Notes under the pieces: generated by a model | The model's input: the letters and a program-made list of their open reading frames with translations, nothing else | What the model was told of the DNA's origin: nothing | The model's database searches: none | Translations under genes and position numbers: made by a program | Shown: one piece after another, positions 24,173 to 35,160 of the stretch | Position numbering within the stretch: the first letter of the stretch is position 1 | How the letters are laid out: each line of letters begins with the position of its first letter | DNA from: Moraxella sp. | GTDB taxonomy: Bacteria > Pseudomonadota > Gammaproteobacteria > Pseudomonadales > Moraxellaceae | Direction: 5' to 3' | DNA: 64,000 nt | Assembly (NCBI GenBank): GCA_030530785.1 | Contig: JAUMUJ010000004.1 | Location: forward strand, 1 to 64,000

Positions 24173-25555
24173 TTATAGGTTTTCTTCTTGGTATTGGGGG
24201 ACAGCCTTTTTAAAGCCTGCGGTTTTAATGCCAAGCCAAATAAAGCCCATAAAAGCCCAGAACAGACCAACCGTCAGCGTCAGCCCATCTACTTCTAACC
24301 ACATCAAAAACACGCTGATAAAGCCAAAAGTCGGTACGATGACGTAATTAAAAATCTCTTTGGGTGTGCTGATGCGTTTATCACGAATGGCATAGCGGAA
24401 AATCACCGATAGGTTGACAAAGCTAAATGCGGTCAATGCCCCAAAGCTAATCAAATCCACCACGCGCTCCAAGCTGATAAAGCCTGCGGTCAATGCCACT
24501 GCCCCAGCGATGAGAATGTTATTGACAGGGGTGTGCAATGTGGGGTGAATTTTACCAAAGATGCCCTTATTGATAACACCATCACGTCCCATGACGTACA
24601 TCAGACGAGATACGCCAGCGTGTGCCGAGATGCCCGATGCCATCACGGTGGCAGTGGCAAAACCAAGCACACCCGCTTGAAACGCACTGCCGCCGACCAG
24701 CATGAGTATCTCAGGCTGGGTTTCGTCAATGGCTTTAAAGTACAAAGATGGCTCGCTTGGGAAAAATACCTGCATAAAATAGGTACTGCTGATAAAGATA
24801 ATCCCTGCGATGAGCGATGTTAAAAACATGGCTTTGGGTAGGGTGTTTTTGACATCTTTGGTCTCTTCGGCAAGGTTGGATAATGAGTCAAATCCTGTAA
24901 ACGAAAAGCATAAGATGGTCGCACCTGTAATCAACGCTCCCACTGATGTCATCTCGTCCCAAAATGGTTTTAAACTCCACAGCTCATAAGCATCGGGGGT
25001 TAGCGTGCCATCGGCATAAGTGCCCATTTGTAGTTTGCTGTATATCAGATAGACAAACACGCCAATCACAAAGACCTGCACAAAAACAATCCAGCTGTTA
25101 AAATAGGCGACTATTTTTGAGCCAAATAGGTTTACCCCCGTCATGAGTGCGGTCAGCCCAATGACCCACACCCAATGATGAACGGCAGGGAATAGGGCTT
25201 CTAAATAGATGGCTGCAAGGATAATGTTCACCATCGGGGAGAGCAGATAGTCAAGCCAACTTGACCAGCCCACCATAAAGCCCATTGATGGGTTGATGGA
25301 TTTTTGGGTGTAGGTATAGGCAGAGCCTGATGATGGGTATGCTCGTATCATATGACCATAGCTGAGCGATGTCAGCAAAATGGCAATCAGAGCAAAGATG
25401 TATGACATCGGCACATGACCGCCACTTTTTTCAGACACCATACCAAAGGTATCCAGTAGGGTCATGGGTTGAATGTAGGCAAGTCCAATGATGATGACGT
25501 GCCACAGACCAAGATTACGTTGCAACTTGGCAACATTAGCAACAGGTGTACTCAA
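24173..25555 (-). CDS. APC-family amino acid/polyamine permease (PuuP-like)
   Basis: This inner-membrane transporter of about 460 residues and 12 helices belongs to the amino acid-polyamine-organocation superfamily. Sequence features include NLGLWHVIIIGLAYIQP, MTLLDTFG, YPSSGSAYTYTQKSINPSMGF and SFTGFDSLSNLAEETKD, which resemble putrescine importers. The start is probably the TTG at 25555: a perfect GGAGG sits eight bases before it, whereas the earlier TTG at 25570 overlaps that ribosome-binding site. It stands alone, with a 259-bp AT-rich intergenic region upstream. The substrate is uncertain. Confidence 0.86.
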   Translation of the reverse strand: MSTPVANVAKLQRNLGLWHVIIIGLAYIQPMTLLDTFGMVSEKSGGHVPMSYIFALIAILLTSLSYGHMIRAYPSSGSAYTYTQKSINPSMGFMVGWSSWLDYLLSPMVNIILAAIYLEALFPAVHHWVWVIGLTALMTGVNLFGSKIVAYFNSWIVFVQVFVIGVFVYLIYSKLQMGTYADGTLTPDAYELWSLKPFWDEMTSVGALITGATILCFSFTGFDSLSNLAEETKDVKNTLPKAMFLTSLIAGIIFISSTYFMQVFFPSEPSLYFKAIDETQPEILMLVGGSAFQAGVLGFATATVMASGISAHAGVSRLMYVMGRDGVINKGIFGKIHPTLHTPVNNILIAGAVALTAGFISLERVVDLISFGALTAFSFVNLSVIFRYAIRDKRISTPKEIFNYVIVPTFGFISVFLMWLEVDGLTLTVGLFWAFMGFIWLGIKTAGFKKAVPQYQEENL

Positions 25556-25829
25556 CGTGGAGTCCTCCAAAAAGCGTGCGTAAACGCAAAAAAGAGAAAA
25601 GGCGTTGGGGTGCTAATACTGTCATCAAACGTACTTTTGGCAGATAAAATCTGTTAGCGGGCGTGTTTGAGATTTGATTAAGCTATCAACTCCGTGAATT
25701 TTTTACAAAGCTAAAAAAAAGGCGAATTTTACCCCAAAATTTACCCATTGTCAGCCACTTTTAGATAAAAATATCTCACGTTTAGCAACAATTTTGTAAA
25801 CTTGTTTAAAATATAGACAAAATTGCTAC

Positions 25830-26585
25830 TTAACCGCCCTTTAAGGTTAAACTCCGACCACCGTCCACCGCCAAAATCTGCCCCGTAATGTAAGGAGCGT
25901 TCGCCAAAAAAACCACCGCCCGTGCAATGTCATCGGGCATACCGATTTTTTGTAGTGGCACGGAGCTGATAAGTTCGTCTTTGTTGCTGTTTAATCTGTC
26001 TTCTGGAAAGATGTTCACGCCAGGGGAGACACCATTGACCCGCACGTTCGGGGCAAGCTCCAACGCCAGCGACTGCACCATGCCCAAATGTGCCGATTTT
26101 GCCATGTTATAAATGGGATAACCAATAAAGGGCTTATCCCGAGCGTGAATGTCAAGCAGGCTGATGATTGCCCCGTGATGTTTAATCAGTTCGTCTTTAA
26201 ATGCACGGCTTAAAAATAACGGAGCTTTGGCATTGGTTAATAATAAATCGTCCCAATGTTTTTGCCATGTGTCAATGTCATCATCAAGATTGGTTGGATA
26301 AAAACTTGATGCATTATGCACCAGCACATCAATCCGTCCAAATAATGTCATGATTTGATGTTTAAAATCTCTAAGAGTGTGTTTATTATTGACGATGTTT
26401 AAATCAGCACAAATACTTTTGGCACTATCAGGGCGAATGGCATTTAACTCATTTGCCAAATCATGAGCGTCCGTTTGGCTGTGATGATAATGAATAATCA
26501 CCCGATGGTCATTATCATGAAAGGCATGGGTAATCGCCCGACCGATACGCTTAGCTCCGCCTGTGATTAGGGCGACTTTTTTCAT
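25830..26585 (-). CDS. Pteridine reductase / FolM-like short-chain dehydrogenase
   Basis: This NADPH-dependent SDR of 251 residues has the pteridine-reductase cofactor motif [14 protein letters not shown] in place of the standard TGxxxGIG. The catalytic YxxxK is in [12 protein letters not shown], the NAS motif in [12 protein letters not shown] and the terminal block in [14 protein letters not shown]. Relatives reduce dihydromonapterin or dihydrofolate. It overlaps the cca stop region by 4 bp and is probably co-transcribed with cca; that pairing is not obviously functional. Confidence 0.85.
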   Translation of the reverse strand: MKKVALITGGAKRIGRAITHAFHDNDHRVIIHYHHSQTDAHDLANELNAIRPDSAKSICADLNIVNNKHTLRDFKHQIMTLFGRIDVLVHNASSFYPTNLDDDIDTWQKHWDDLLLTNAKAPLFLSRAFKDELIKHHGAIISLLDIHARDKPFIGYPIYNMAKSAHLGMVQSLALELAPNVRVNGVSPGVNIFPEDRLNSNKDELISSVPLQKIGMPDDIARAVVFLANAPYITGQILAVDGGRSLTLKGG

Positions 26586-27727
26586 GAGATTTCCTTTTGG
26601 CGTGTTAAAAATTCATTAAATTTTAATAAGCGTAATCGTGTCATCTCATCGCCAATTTGTTTGCCTTTTAATGTTTTATCAATATCGCTAATGTCGACCG
26701 ATTGATATAGGCTGATGGCATGATAAAAAAACTCACGACTGACGATTTTATCACCCATGACTTCTGATGTATCAATCAAATCAAATAATACGGTGCCGTC
26801 TTTTTGGGATTTGGTGCTTTCTATTAAATAGAGCAGGTCATCAGCATGGATATTTTGATAATTGATGAGTTTGTCAAAATGATTTAAAAATAACTGGGCA
26901 AATTGGGTGATGAATTTGGGTGTTAATAACCGCTCGCACGTTTTTAATAGTGCCTCTTTATCATTTAAAAAACCATGAGTTAAAATGGCAAATTTGATGT
27001 GCAATGGCTTATCATCGCTAAGTTTTAATTTATCAAACGTCATTTGATAAATGGTTTTATTTTGCCAAGCGTTATTTAATTCAGGCAACAGATGTCTTAA
27101 AATGCCCAAATCAAATAACAACTGAAAAAATGCAAAGGCACATGGCTCATTAAGGGCTTTGACGCATTCTGTCCAAATCCGCTCACGGCTTAGGTGTGAA
27201 AGCTCGCCTTGATTGGCAATGGCTTGCATGAGATGGGCGGTGTCGGGGGCAACAGTAAAGCCAAGTTCATAAAAACGAGCATAAAAACGTGCCACTCGCA
27301 AAACTCGCAATGGGTCTTCGCTAAATGCAGGTGAGACATGGCGTAACAGCTTGTTTTTTAGGTCATTTTGACCACCATGGAGGTCTATGATGCCCCCTGT
27401 GGGTGTGTCATCAAACAGTCCTGCTACGGGCATGGCTAGGGCATTGATGGTCAAATCTCGCCGTGTTAGGTCGTCTTCTGCGCTAACACCGTCCGTCTGA
27501 ACGTCAAAGCCTTGATGGCCTGTGCCGTTTTTGCGTTCGGTACGGGCTAGGGCATATTCGGCGTGGGTGTGTGGGTGCAAAAACACAGGAAAATCCGCCC
27601 CCACTTGGGTAAAACCACAAGCGAGTAAGTCGGCAGGCGTTGCTCCCACCACCATAAAATCTTTGTCTTTCACGGGGCGACCTAACAGCACATCACGCAC
27701 CGCACCGCCCACCAGATATATTTGCAT
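26582..27727 (-). CDS. cca: CCA tRNA nucleotidyltransferase
   Basis: This enzyme adds or repairs the 3' CCA of tRNAs without a template. Class II nucleotidyltransferase motifs are intact: [21 protein letters not shown] at the N-terminus, the [12 protein letters not shown] motif near residue 110, and the basic [16 protein letters not shown] motif. The protein has 381 residues, shorter than the roughly 410 of E. coli Cca. The expected HD phosphohydrolase motif is not visible: the comparable segment reads [12 protein letters not shown], lacking the HD pair. It therefore probably makes CCA but lacks the extra phosphatase activities. Confidence 0.92.
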   Translation of the reverse strand: MQIYLVGGAVRDVLLGRPVKDKDFMVVGATPADLLACGFTQVGADFPVFLHPHTHAEYALARTERKNGTGHQGFDVQTDGVSAEDDLTRRDLTINALAMPVAGLFDDTPTGGIIDLHGGQNDLKNKLLRHVSPAFSEDPLRVLRVARFYARFYELGFTVAPDTAHLMQAIANQGELSHLSRERIWTECVKALNEPCAFAFFQLLFDLGILRHLLPELNNAWQNKTIYQMTFDKLKLSDDKPLHIKFAILTHGFLNDKEALLKTCERLLTPKFITQFAQLFLNHFDKLINYQNIHADDLLYLIESTKSQKDGTVLFDLIDTSEVMGDKIVSREFFYHAISLYQSVDISDIDKTLKGKQIGDEMTRLRLLKFNEFLTRQKEIS

Positions 27728-27765
27728 GGTGCCGTCTCAAAAAATTATCATTGTAGCGTAATTTT

Positions 27766-27801
27766 AGTCATAAAAAAAGCACCCCAAAGAGTGCTTTTGT
27801 T
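27766..27801. terminator. Terminator downstream of maeB
   Basis: AAAAGCAC and GTGCTTTT form a stem with flanking A- and T-runs, 12 bp beyond the maeB stop on the minus strand. Confidence 0.75.
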
Positions 27802-27812
27802 TTTTTGTGGGT

Positions 27813-30092
27813 TTATTTTGCCATACCTTGTGCATCTGACACCACGATGGCGGTCATATTGACGATACGCCGTGCGGTGGCTGATGGGGTCAAGATGTGA
27901 GCAGGTTTGTCCGCACCCAACAAGATAGGACCTAAGGCGGCTGACCCTGTGGCGGTTTTTAGCAAGTTAAAGGCGATGTTGGCACTGTCAAGTGTTGGTA
28001 AAATGAGCAGATTTGCTGAGCCTTTTAGGGTGCTAAATGGGTAGTTATGAGTACGCAGACGTTCATCTAGGGCGATGTCGCCGTGCATTTCGCCGTCAAA
28101 TTCAAAGTCCACATTCATCTCAGTTAAGATGTCATGAACTTGACGCATTTTAACGGCGGAAGTACGGTCTGATGTGCCAAAGTTGGAGTGAGACAGTAGA
28201 GCAACTTTTGGCGTGATACCAAAACGGCGAACCGCTTGGGCGGCTAAGATGGTCATCTCAGCAAGCTCTTCGGCAGACGGGTCTTCGTTGATGTAGGTGT
28301 CAGCGATGAATAAGTTGCGATTTTGCATGAGTACGGCACTCATGGCGTATAGGTTTTTGATGTTGTCGTGTTTGCCGATGACTTGGTTTAGATAATTAAG
28401 ATGTAAATGATAAAAACCAAACGTACCACAAATCATACCGTCAGCATCTCCAAGCTCCACCATCAAAGATGCAATCAATGTGGTTTTACGGCGAACATCA
28501 CGGCGAGCAAGCTCTAAACTTACGCCATTTCTTTGATTTTCTTGGTAATAATGGGTGTAGTAGCGTTCGTAATGAGGGTTGTTGTTGGGGTCAATGATGG
28601 TGATGTTTTCGCCATCAGACAGACGCAAGCCCAAACTTTGGATTTCTTGGCGAATGACATCGGGGCGACCGATGAGAATGGGCGTGGCGATTTTTTCATC
28701 AACCACCACTTGCACCGCACGCAAGACGTTCAAATCTTCGCCTTCTGCATAGACCACTCGTTTGGGGTCTCGTTTTGCCTTGTTAAAGACGGGTTTCATG
28801 GCAAGGGCGGTGTTATAGATGAACTCGGACAGTTTTTGATGGTAGACGTCAAAATCCTCAATGGGTAAGGTTGCCACGCCCGTGTCCATCGCTGCTTTGG
28901 CAACGGCAGGAGCGATTTGTAAAATCAAATTTGGTTCAAGCGGACCGGGAATGAGATAGTCTTTGCCAAAGGTTTTGGATTGACCATCGCCATCAAGCTC
29001 GGAGGACTCATGGTGAGCCATTTCAGCGATGGCGTGGACGCAGGCAAGTTTCATCTCTTCATTGACAATGGTCGCCCCAACGTCCAACGCTCCACGAAAG
29101 ATGTAAGGGAAACACAGGGCGTTATTGACTTGATTGGGATAATCAGAGCGACCTGTCGCCATGATGACATCATCACGCACGGCATGGGCAAGCTCTGGCA
29201 TAATCTCTGGGGTGGGGTTAGCTAGGGCAAAGATGATGGGGTCTTTTGCCATGCTACGCACCATCTCTTGGGTAACAATGCCAGGTCCTGATAAGCCTAA
29301 AAACACATCCGCTCCAACCATCACTTCTGCCAATGTGGTCTTATCGGTATCACGAGCAAAGCTGGCTTTGGATTCGTCTAGGTTGTCTCGCTTAGTGCTA
29401 ATCACGCCCTTAGAGTCCACCACATAGATGTTTTCTTTGCGTACGCCAAGTGCGACAGCTAAGTTTAGACAACTGATGGCGGCAGCTCCTGCCCCAGAGC
29501 AGACAAGGGTGATATCAGCGATGTTTTTGCCGTTGAGTTTTAGGGCGTTTAAAAGGGCAGCAGCAGAGATAATCGCTGTGCCGTGCTGGTCGTCATGAAA
29601 GACGGGGATATTCATGCGTTTTCTAAGTTCACGCTCAATATAAAAACACTCGGGGGCTTTGATGTCTTCTAGGTTAATCCCACCAAAGGTCGGCTCTAAA
29701 CTTGCTACTGTTTCAATGAACTTATCGGGGTCATGTTCGCTCACTTCAATGTCAAACACGTCAATGCCAGCGAATTTTTTAAATAACACGCCCTTACCTT
29801 CCATGACGGGCTTGGATGCTAATGCACCGATGTTACCCAGTCCAAGTACGGCTGTGCCATTGGTAATGACCCCCACAAGGTTGGAGCGGGCGGTGTACTT
29901 GGAAGCGAGCATGGGGTTTTTTTCAATTTCAAGACAAGGCACTGCCACGCCCGGTGAGTAGGCTAGGGCAAGGTCTCGTTGGTTGGCGATTTGCTTGGTG
30001 GGGGTAACGGAGATTTTGCCAGGACGGGGGTGTTCATGGTAGTGCAGGGCGTTTTGTTCAAACTGCTGTTGTTCGGAAGTTTTTTCGGACAT
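27813..30092 (-). CDS. maeB: NADP-dependent malic enzyme with phosphotransacetylase-like domain
   Basis: MaeB decarboxylates malate to pyruvate, producing NADPH. It has 759 residues in two parts. The N-terminal malic enzyme domain (about 1-430) has [37 protein letters not shown] and the nucleotide-binding [11 protein letters not shown]. The C-terminal domain (about 440-759) resembles phosphate acetyltransferase and is thought to be regulatory. The start at 30092 fits the family N-terminus. The gene is monocistronic, with a terminator after it and 189 bp of unremarkable DNA between its start and the CRISPR array end. Confidence 0.95.
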   Translation of the reverse strand: MSEKTSEQQQFEQNALHYHEHPRPGKISVTPTKQIANQRDLALAYSPGVAVPCLEIEKNPMLASKYTARSNLVGVITNGTAVLGLGNIGALASKPVMEGKGVLFKKFAGIDVFDIEVSEHDPDKFIETVASLEPTFGGINLEDIKAPECFYIERELRKRMNIPVFHDDQHGTAIISAAALLNALKLNGKNIADITLVCSGAGAAAISCLNLAVALGVRKENIYVVDSKGVISTKRDNLDESKASFARDTDKTTLAEVMVGADVFLGLSGPGIVTQEMVRSMAKDPIIFALANPTPEIMPELAHAVRDDVIMATGRSDYPNQVNNALCFPYIFRGALDVGATIVNEEMKLACVHAIAEMAHHESSELDGDGQSKTFGKDYLIPGPLEPNLILQIAPAVAKAAMDTGVATLPIEDFDVYHQKLSEFIYNTALAMKPVFNKAKRDPKRVVYAEGEDLNVLRAVQVVVDEKIATPILIGRPDVIRQEIQSLGLRLSDGENITIIDPNNNPHYERYYTHYYQENQRNGVSLELARRDVRRKTTLIASLMVELGDADGMICGTFGFYHLHLNYLNQVIGKHDNIKNLYAMSAVLMQNRNLFIADTYINEDPSAEELAEMTILAAQAVRRFGITPKVALLSHSNFGTSDRTSAVKMRQVHDILTEMNVDFEFDGEMHGDIALDERLRTHNYPFSTLKGSANLLILPTLDSANIAFNLLKTATGSAALGPILLGADKPAHILTPSATARRIVNMTAIVVSDAQGMAK

Positions 30093-30281
30093 GGGTTGTT
30101 CCTAGTTTCAAGGGTAATTAGCGGTGCTATTTTAGCATGATTTTGGGGGTGGTGCTAGGGTTTGTTGGGTGGCGATGTTGGGTTGTTTTTGGCGTCTGTT
30201 GTTAAGACGAGCTAATCAATCCTGCCTAATGATTGTCGCAGGATAAGGGAGTAGGTTGTCTGATTAAGCGACTTTTGTTAT

Positions 30282-33200
30282 TTTCTAAGTTATCTATGCG
30301 ATAAGGAACGCAGGAGGTGTGCTGGTATCAGCCCTTATCCTATTTCTAAGTTATCTATGCGATAAGGAACTGGAACGCAAATTATTTCCGTATTAACGGA
30401 TATTTCTAAGTTATCTATGCGATAAGGAACGACATACAGCCCCCATTCTGAAATTACCAGCATTTTCTAAGTTATCTATGCGATAAGGAACTTCATCAGA
30501 GCTTACAAAAATGCTATTTCAATTTTCTAAGTTATCTATGCGATAAGGAACTATGTCTTGCTTTATACTCAAAAGTGAGTGTTTTTTCTAAGTTATCTAT
30601 GCGATAAGGAACATTACCCAAGACCCCGCACTTTTAAATAAATGTTTCTAAGTTATCTATGCGATAAGGAACAGCTTAGCCAATGAAACCAAACAGCACT
30701 ATGTTTTCTAAGTTATCTATGCGATAAGGAACGACCCCACAGATGCCCCATCGGGGGGCTTTATTTTCTAAGTTATCTATGCGATAAGGAACTTAAGGCA
30801 TTCGCCCCAAATACGCACCCAATCTTTCTAAGTTATCTATGCGATAAGGAACTTGAAAAAATCACAGATGGCAAATTCAAAGCTATTTCTAAGTTATCTA
30901 TGCGATAAGGAACACTATGCCTTTTTTAGTTGGATTATTGACGTGTTTCTAAGTTATCTATGCGATAAGGAACTTTATGCGATTGAAGCTGACGCTTTGT
31001 CATGCTTTCTAAGTTATCTATGCGATAAGGAACACTCACAAATGATTGTTGCCCAATCACAAAACTTTCTAAGTTATCTATGCGATAAGGAACTTTGTGA
31101 AGTGGCAACCTGCCATTTTTGTGAATTTCTAAGTTATCTATGCGATAAGGAACAATAAGCGGTATTTTGGCACGCCTTGTGAATTTTTCTAAGTTATCTA
31201 TGCGATAAGGAACGCAATACCATCTTGGCGGAACGTGGCGACAATTTTCTAAGTTATCTATGCGATAAGGAACAAAATCCTTAAATGACAAAGACCCCCA
31301 CCTTTTTTCTAAGTTATCTATGCGATAAGGAACATATGCCCAAAAATTTGCCCACATTGGCAGATTTTCTAAGTTATCTATGCGATAAGGAACTTCATCT
31401 GCCGATGGTGCAACAAAAGTTCAATTTTCTAAGTTATCTATGCGATAAGGAACTTGATTGATGAGCCTTTTTTTGATGTCATCACTTTCTAAGTTATCTA
31501 TGCGATAAGGAACCCAAGATGGTATTGCTCTAAAAAATCGCTATTTTTCTAAGTTATCTATGCGATAAGGAACAAAAAGGAATACAAAGCACTGGTTGAT
31601 AAATTTTTCTAAGTTATCTATGCGATAAGGAACGTATCACAAGGTACACAGCACCATGCAAGACATTTCTAAGTTATCTATGCGATAAGGAACGGTTACA
31701 TGCTTATGATTACCACAAGGGGCAATTTCTAAGTTATCTATGCGATAAGGAACGAGCAGTAAAGCCTTTGTTCATAGCAGTTATATTTCTAAGTTATCTA
31801 TGCGATAAGGAACTGTGTGGGGTACTGCTCTTTGAGACGGTCATATTTCTAAGTTATCTATGCGATAAGGAACGAGACGATGTAGAACTCACAGACGAGC
31901 AAATGTTTCTAAGTTATCTATGCGATAAGGAACAGCGGTGTGCATGGTGTTGAGTGTCTCTCGTATTTCTAAGTTATCTATGCGATAAGGAACCCATAGA
32001 TTTCTCTTTCCTCGCTGACCAAATATTTCTAAGTTATCTATGCGATAAGGAGCAGCCAACCGTCTTGCAGTCCCTACAAAATGATTTTCTAAGTTATCTA
32101 TGCGATAAGGAGCAGGATAAAAAATGGCTAGAATGGCTAAAAAATTTTCTAAGTTATCTATGCGATAAGGAGCAACTCGTTGATAGACATCTTATATGCC
32201 CCAACTTTCTAAGTTATCTATGCGATAAGGAGCTTTTGCAAGGGTATCAGGTGCGTCAGGATACATTTCTAAGTTATCTATGCGATAAGGAGCTTGGCGA
32301 TAGGCTCGTGCCAGTAGTCGTGGTGTTTCTAAGTTATCTATGCGATAAGGAGCATTTGCCCAGTGATGGGGTTTTGCACATTGATTTTTCTAAGTTATCT
32401 ATGCGATAAGGAGCGGCTTGCTTATGTCAAAAAGTATGCCAACTATTTTTCTAAGTTATCTATGCGATAAGGAGCGCGGAGGCTATTGAAGTACTAGGGC
32501 TTGCCTATTTTCTAAGTTATCTATGCGATAAGGAGCGAATACCCATGTTGGGGCTTTGACCCCTACATTTTCTAAGTTATCTATGCGATAAGGAGCTATA
32601 ATACACAAAGATTACTTGCGGAATGATTTTTCTAAGTTATCTATGCGATAAGGAGCAATACCTAGCCATTGATATAGCTAATCAATATTTTCTAAGTTAT
32701 CTATGCGATAAGGAGCCTGCTCATCTAAGGTTAAATCAACAAAGTTAGTTTCTAAGTTATCTATGCGATAAGGAGCCAGTCCATGCCCCCCAAACGACCG
32801 ACCGAAGCTTTCTAAGTTATCTATGCGATAAGGAGCTGCACAGGCTAGATTACGCTCATAAAATAGGTTTTCTAAGTTATCTATGCGATAAGGAGCGGCT
32901 ACACGCTTATGATTACCACAAGGGGCAATTTCTAAGTTATCTATGCGATAAGGAGCTCATTGTGCAAGCGGACGATGTCTCGCTCGTTTTTCTAAGTTAT
33001 CTATGCGATAAGGAGCAAGATGTCATGAGCGTAAACTTTAATCATTGCTTTCTAAGTTATCTATGCGATAAGGAGCGTGTGGAGGCGTTGTGATGCAACG
33101 GCTGGCAATTTCTAAGTTATCTATGCGATAAGGAGCAATACACTTATAAACAATCAACCGAACCAAGATTTCTAAGTTATCTATGCGATAAGGAGCGCCA

Positions 33201-33376
33201 TTTCGTGCAAAACCGAAGGTGGTTTTTTTTTCTAAGTTATCTATGCGATAAGGAGCAAAAGATGTGTTCATAACAATAACCTCTTTTTTTTCTAAGTTAT
33301 CTATGCGATAAGGAGCTCTCCGACGATAAAATCGTCATACAGTTACATTTTCTAAGTTATCTATGCGATAAGGAGC
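30282..33376 (-). CRISPR. Type I-F CRISPR array: 52 repeats, 51 spacers
   Basis: The array has 28-bp repeats with 44 spacers of 32 nt and 7 of 33 nt, counted from repeat starts. In crRNA orientation (minus strand) the repeat is GTTCC-TTATC-GCATA-GATAA-CTTAGAAA: a TTATC/GATAA hairpin with a GCATA loop, then the 8-nt handle CTTAGAAA. The leader side is at 33376, next to cas6f. The 23 leader-proximal repeats (first base 32026 onward) begin GCTCC; the 29 distal ones begin GTTCC. No repeat is visibly degenerate at the distal end. Two spacers (31694-31725 and 32897-32928) differ at only two positions. The 60-base unit is a multiple of three, so the array reads open in several frames; these are not genes. 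Confidence 0.99.
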
Positions 33377-33499
33377 TAGAATTATACAACATAAAACCCA
33401 CTTATGGCAAGGCTTAAAGCCATATTTTGGGCATTTACCCAATGTTTTTTTGCCTATTTATAAGTAGTTGATTATTATCAAGTTTTTAAGTAGTCAAAA
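33377..33499 (-). promoter_or_regulatory. CRISPR leader with promoter and IHF-like site
   Basis: On the minus strand, TTGCCA (33405-33410) and TATAAT (33381-33386) with an 18-bp spacer end five bases before the first repeat, so transcription would begin at or just inside it. TATCAAGTTTTTA at 33476-33488 fits the IHF consensus WATCAANNNNTTR, and IHF bending is needed for type I-F spacer integration. The leader also holds two short palindromes (GGCTTAAAGCC and TTGGGCATTTACCCAA) and a repeated ACTACTTA. Confidence 0.7.
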
Positions 33500-33501
33500 A
33501 A

Positions 33502-33533
33502 TAAAGGGTATAAACCTTTATCATACCCCTTAT
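33502..33533 (-). terminator. Terminator of the csy operon
   Basis: GGGGTAT and ATACCC form a stem followed on the minus strand by TTTATTTTTT, 21 bp after the cas6f stop. It separates the cas transcript from the array, which has its own promoter. Confidence 0.65.
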
Positions 33534-33553
33534 TTTAGCACAACCAATCCCAA

Positions 33554-34171
33554 TCACCAATGCGGAACGGTTGCCTTATCAGTAATCACTCCGCCTTGAT
33601 TGTGCATACCATAGACGGTAAACTCGCCGTCCACCGCCTTATCCACGACCGTTTGTTTGACATAGAGCCGATACGGCACTTGATTGGTTTGGCTAAACAG
33701 CTCAATAAACGGATACGCCTTTGGCTGTTTTTTGTACGCCAAACAATGCTCCAACGCCTGCTCCACCGTCAAATTTTTAAATTCGGCAAATCGCTTAACT
33801 TGTTTTTGCAAATCCGCTCGCTGTTGGCGTTCCACCACCACATAGCCTGTCGCACGCTCGCCCACATCCGCCATCGCTTTGATATGCACATAGTCGGTCA
33901 AGCGGTCAAGCCATTTGGCAAGGTCTAGCTTTTCAAGCTCATCACGGCTTGGGGCAAATATCCGCAAGCGACCGCCTAGCGTGGCAAACGTTTTACCATC
34001 TCGCTCCACATAGCGATAATTGGGGAATGCCACGCCAATGGTACGAATACCATGCGTATTTGCCACGTCCGCTAGGGCGATATGAAGCTGGTTGTACAGC
34101 TTGCTCCATATCGCATAGGGTGGTATGTCATCGTTTGGGATTAGGGTAATCTCTTGGTAGACCATACTCAT
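33554..34171 (-). CDS. cas6f: Type I-F CRISPR endoribonuclease Cas6f (Csy4)
   Basis: Cas6f cuts the pre-crRNA at the 3' base of the repeat hairpin and stays bound to it in the Csy complex. It has 205 residues. The N-terminal ferredoxin-like part contains the general-base His in LYNQLHIAL (about residue 30, equivalent to Csy4 His29). The catalytic Ser is in ELFSQTN, equivalent to Ser148. The C-terminus shows FTVYGMHNQGG like the family end. An extra ten or so residues at the C-terminus follow that motif. The start overlaps the csy3 stop as ATGA. Substrates here are the array repeats and, by inference, the mini-array at 37691-37766. Confidence 0.93.
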   Translation of the reverse strand: MSMVYQEITLIPNDDIPPYAIWSKLYNQLHIALADVANTHGIRTIGVAFPNYRYVERDGKTFATLGGRLRIFAPSRDELEKLDLAKWLDRLTDYVHIKAMADVGERATGYVVVERQQRADLQKQVKRFAEFKNLTVEQALEHCLAYKKQPKAYPFIELFSQTNQVPYRLYVKQTVVDKAVDGEFTVYGMHNQGGVITDKATVPHW

Positions 34172-35160
34172 TCCTTACCGCTTTCGCCAAATACACCACC
34201 ACGAATTAGCACGCCCATGACGTAGTGTTGCTCATTTTCACTTGGGATTTTGCCGTCTTTAATCCAACCATCAAACAAGCTATAAAAGTCCTGCTTTTCT
34301 TTGGGCTGACGAAACGCCGTGCCAAGCGTTGTGACTGCTCCATAAGGCTCGACTGCAACAGGAAACTGGGCATCTGGATACCAATCATCAATCGTACGAA
34401 TAGCATTGCTGATCTTTTGTGAGTGCATACCTGCATGGTTTTGACTGATGTTGCCCACACGATAAAGCACTTTGCTTTTTTTGCTGCCTGTATCCAAAAT
34501 CAGCTCTTGGGACGGATACACTTCTTGTCCAAACCCGACTTTGGCATGAGCTTCTACCGTCAAAATGGTAAATTTATCGCCCATAAGCCCGCCTTTTATC
34601 CAGCCTGCCAAGCGAGCCAGTTTGTCATCTTGATAGTCAAAACTATTAAGTGATAATTCACGAGCGTTGGCAAATTCTATCAGCTCATCGCCAAATGTTA
34701 CTACCACCGACACCGACTCTGCCCCCATGCGGTTTCGCCACAAAAAGCGAGCGTTGGCGATGTTGTAGGCGTAGCGTCTGGCGAGCTCATCAAACCCATG
34801 TTCGCCCTTGTAGGTTTGCACCACGTCAAGTAGGGCGTTTTGGTAGGCCGGCTCGTTACAGACGTTGGCTTTACCGTCAAAGGGTAGCACCTTGACCGTA
34901 AAGCGAGTGATGAGCGTGTCGCACGATTCATCTAAAAAACTTGCGTCCACGGTTTGCAAATTTGCCTTTTGGATTTCAGCGTCTAGCTTGGTAGGGTCAC
35001 TGGCAATGGCGTTTTTTAGGCGGTTGCTGATTGTGCCACGCACGGACTTTTCTTGGACGAGTACGGGCATTTTGTCTTTGCCGTTGGTTTGCCAAAAGGT
35101 GGCATCCGAGATGTCAAGCTTGCGTTCAAAAGCAAGTACGGAGGGGGTTTTTAGGGTCAT
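34168..35160 (-). CDS. csy3: Type I-F Csy complex backbone protein Csy3 (Cas7f)
   Basis: Csy3 forms the six-subunit backbone that coats the crRNA spacer in the Csy surveillance complex. At 331 residues it starts at MTLKTPSVLAFERKLDISDA, which matches the family N-terminus, with AAGGAAATTATC just before the ATG. A longer frame begins 51 bp upstream without support. The thumb and fold elements cannot be assigned by eye. The gap between csy2 and csy3 is 143 bp, unlike the other tight junctions in this operon. An internal promoter or RNA element that raises Csy3 stoichiometry is possible. Confidence 0.92.
   Translation of the reverse strand: MTLKTPSVLAFERKLDISDATFWQTNGKDKMPVLVQEKSVRGTISNRLKNAIASDPTKLDAEIQKANLQTVDASFLDESCDTLITRFTVKVLPFDGKANVCNEPAYQNALLDVVQTYKGEHGFDELARRYAYNIANARFLWRNRMGAESVSVVVTFGDELIEFANARELSLNSFDYQDDKLARLAGWIKGGLMGDKFTILTVEAHAKVGFGQEVYPSQELILDTGSKKSKVLYRVGNISQNHAGMHSQKISNAIRTIDDWYPDAQFPVAVEPYGAVTTLGTAFRQPKEKQDFYSLFDGWIKDGKIPSENEQHYVMGVLIRGGVFGESGKE

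Noticed and set aside
24533..24823. A 96-codon plus-strand frame within the permease gene
   Set aside because: It is antisense to a well-supported 12-helix transporter and has no family resemblance or ribosome-binding site.
30093..30281. Possible extra degenerate repeat or trailer beyond the distal array end
   Set aside because: I looked for further repeat copies between the array and maeB and found none with a convincing match. The last distal repeat is intact and the following DNA is unremarkable.
30853..32409. Open frames of 60-150 codons inside the CRISPR array with a repeated FLSYLCDKE or VPYRIDNLE peptide
   Set aside because: The repeat-spacer unit is 60 bases, a multiple of three, and the repeat has no stop in these frames, so long frames arise by geometry. 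They have no ribosome-binding sites.
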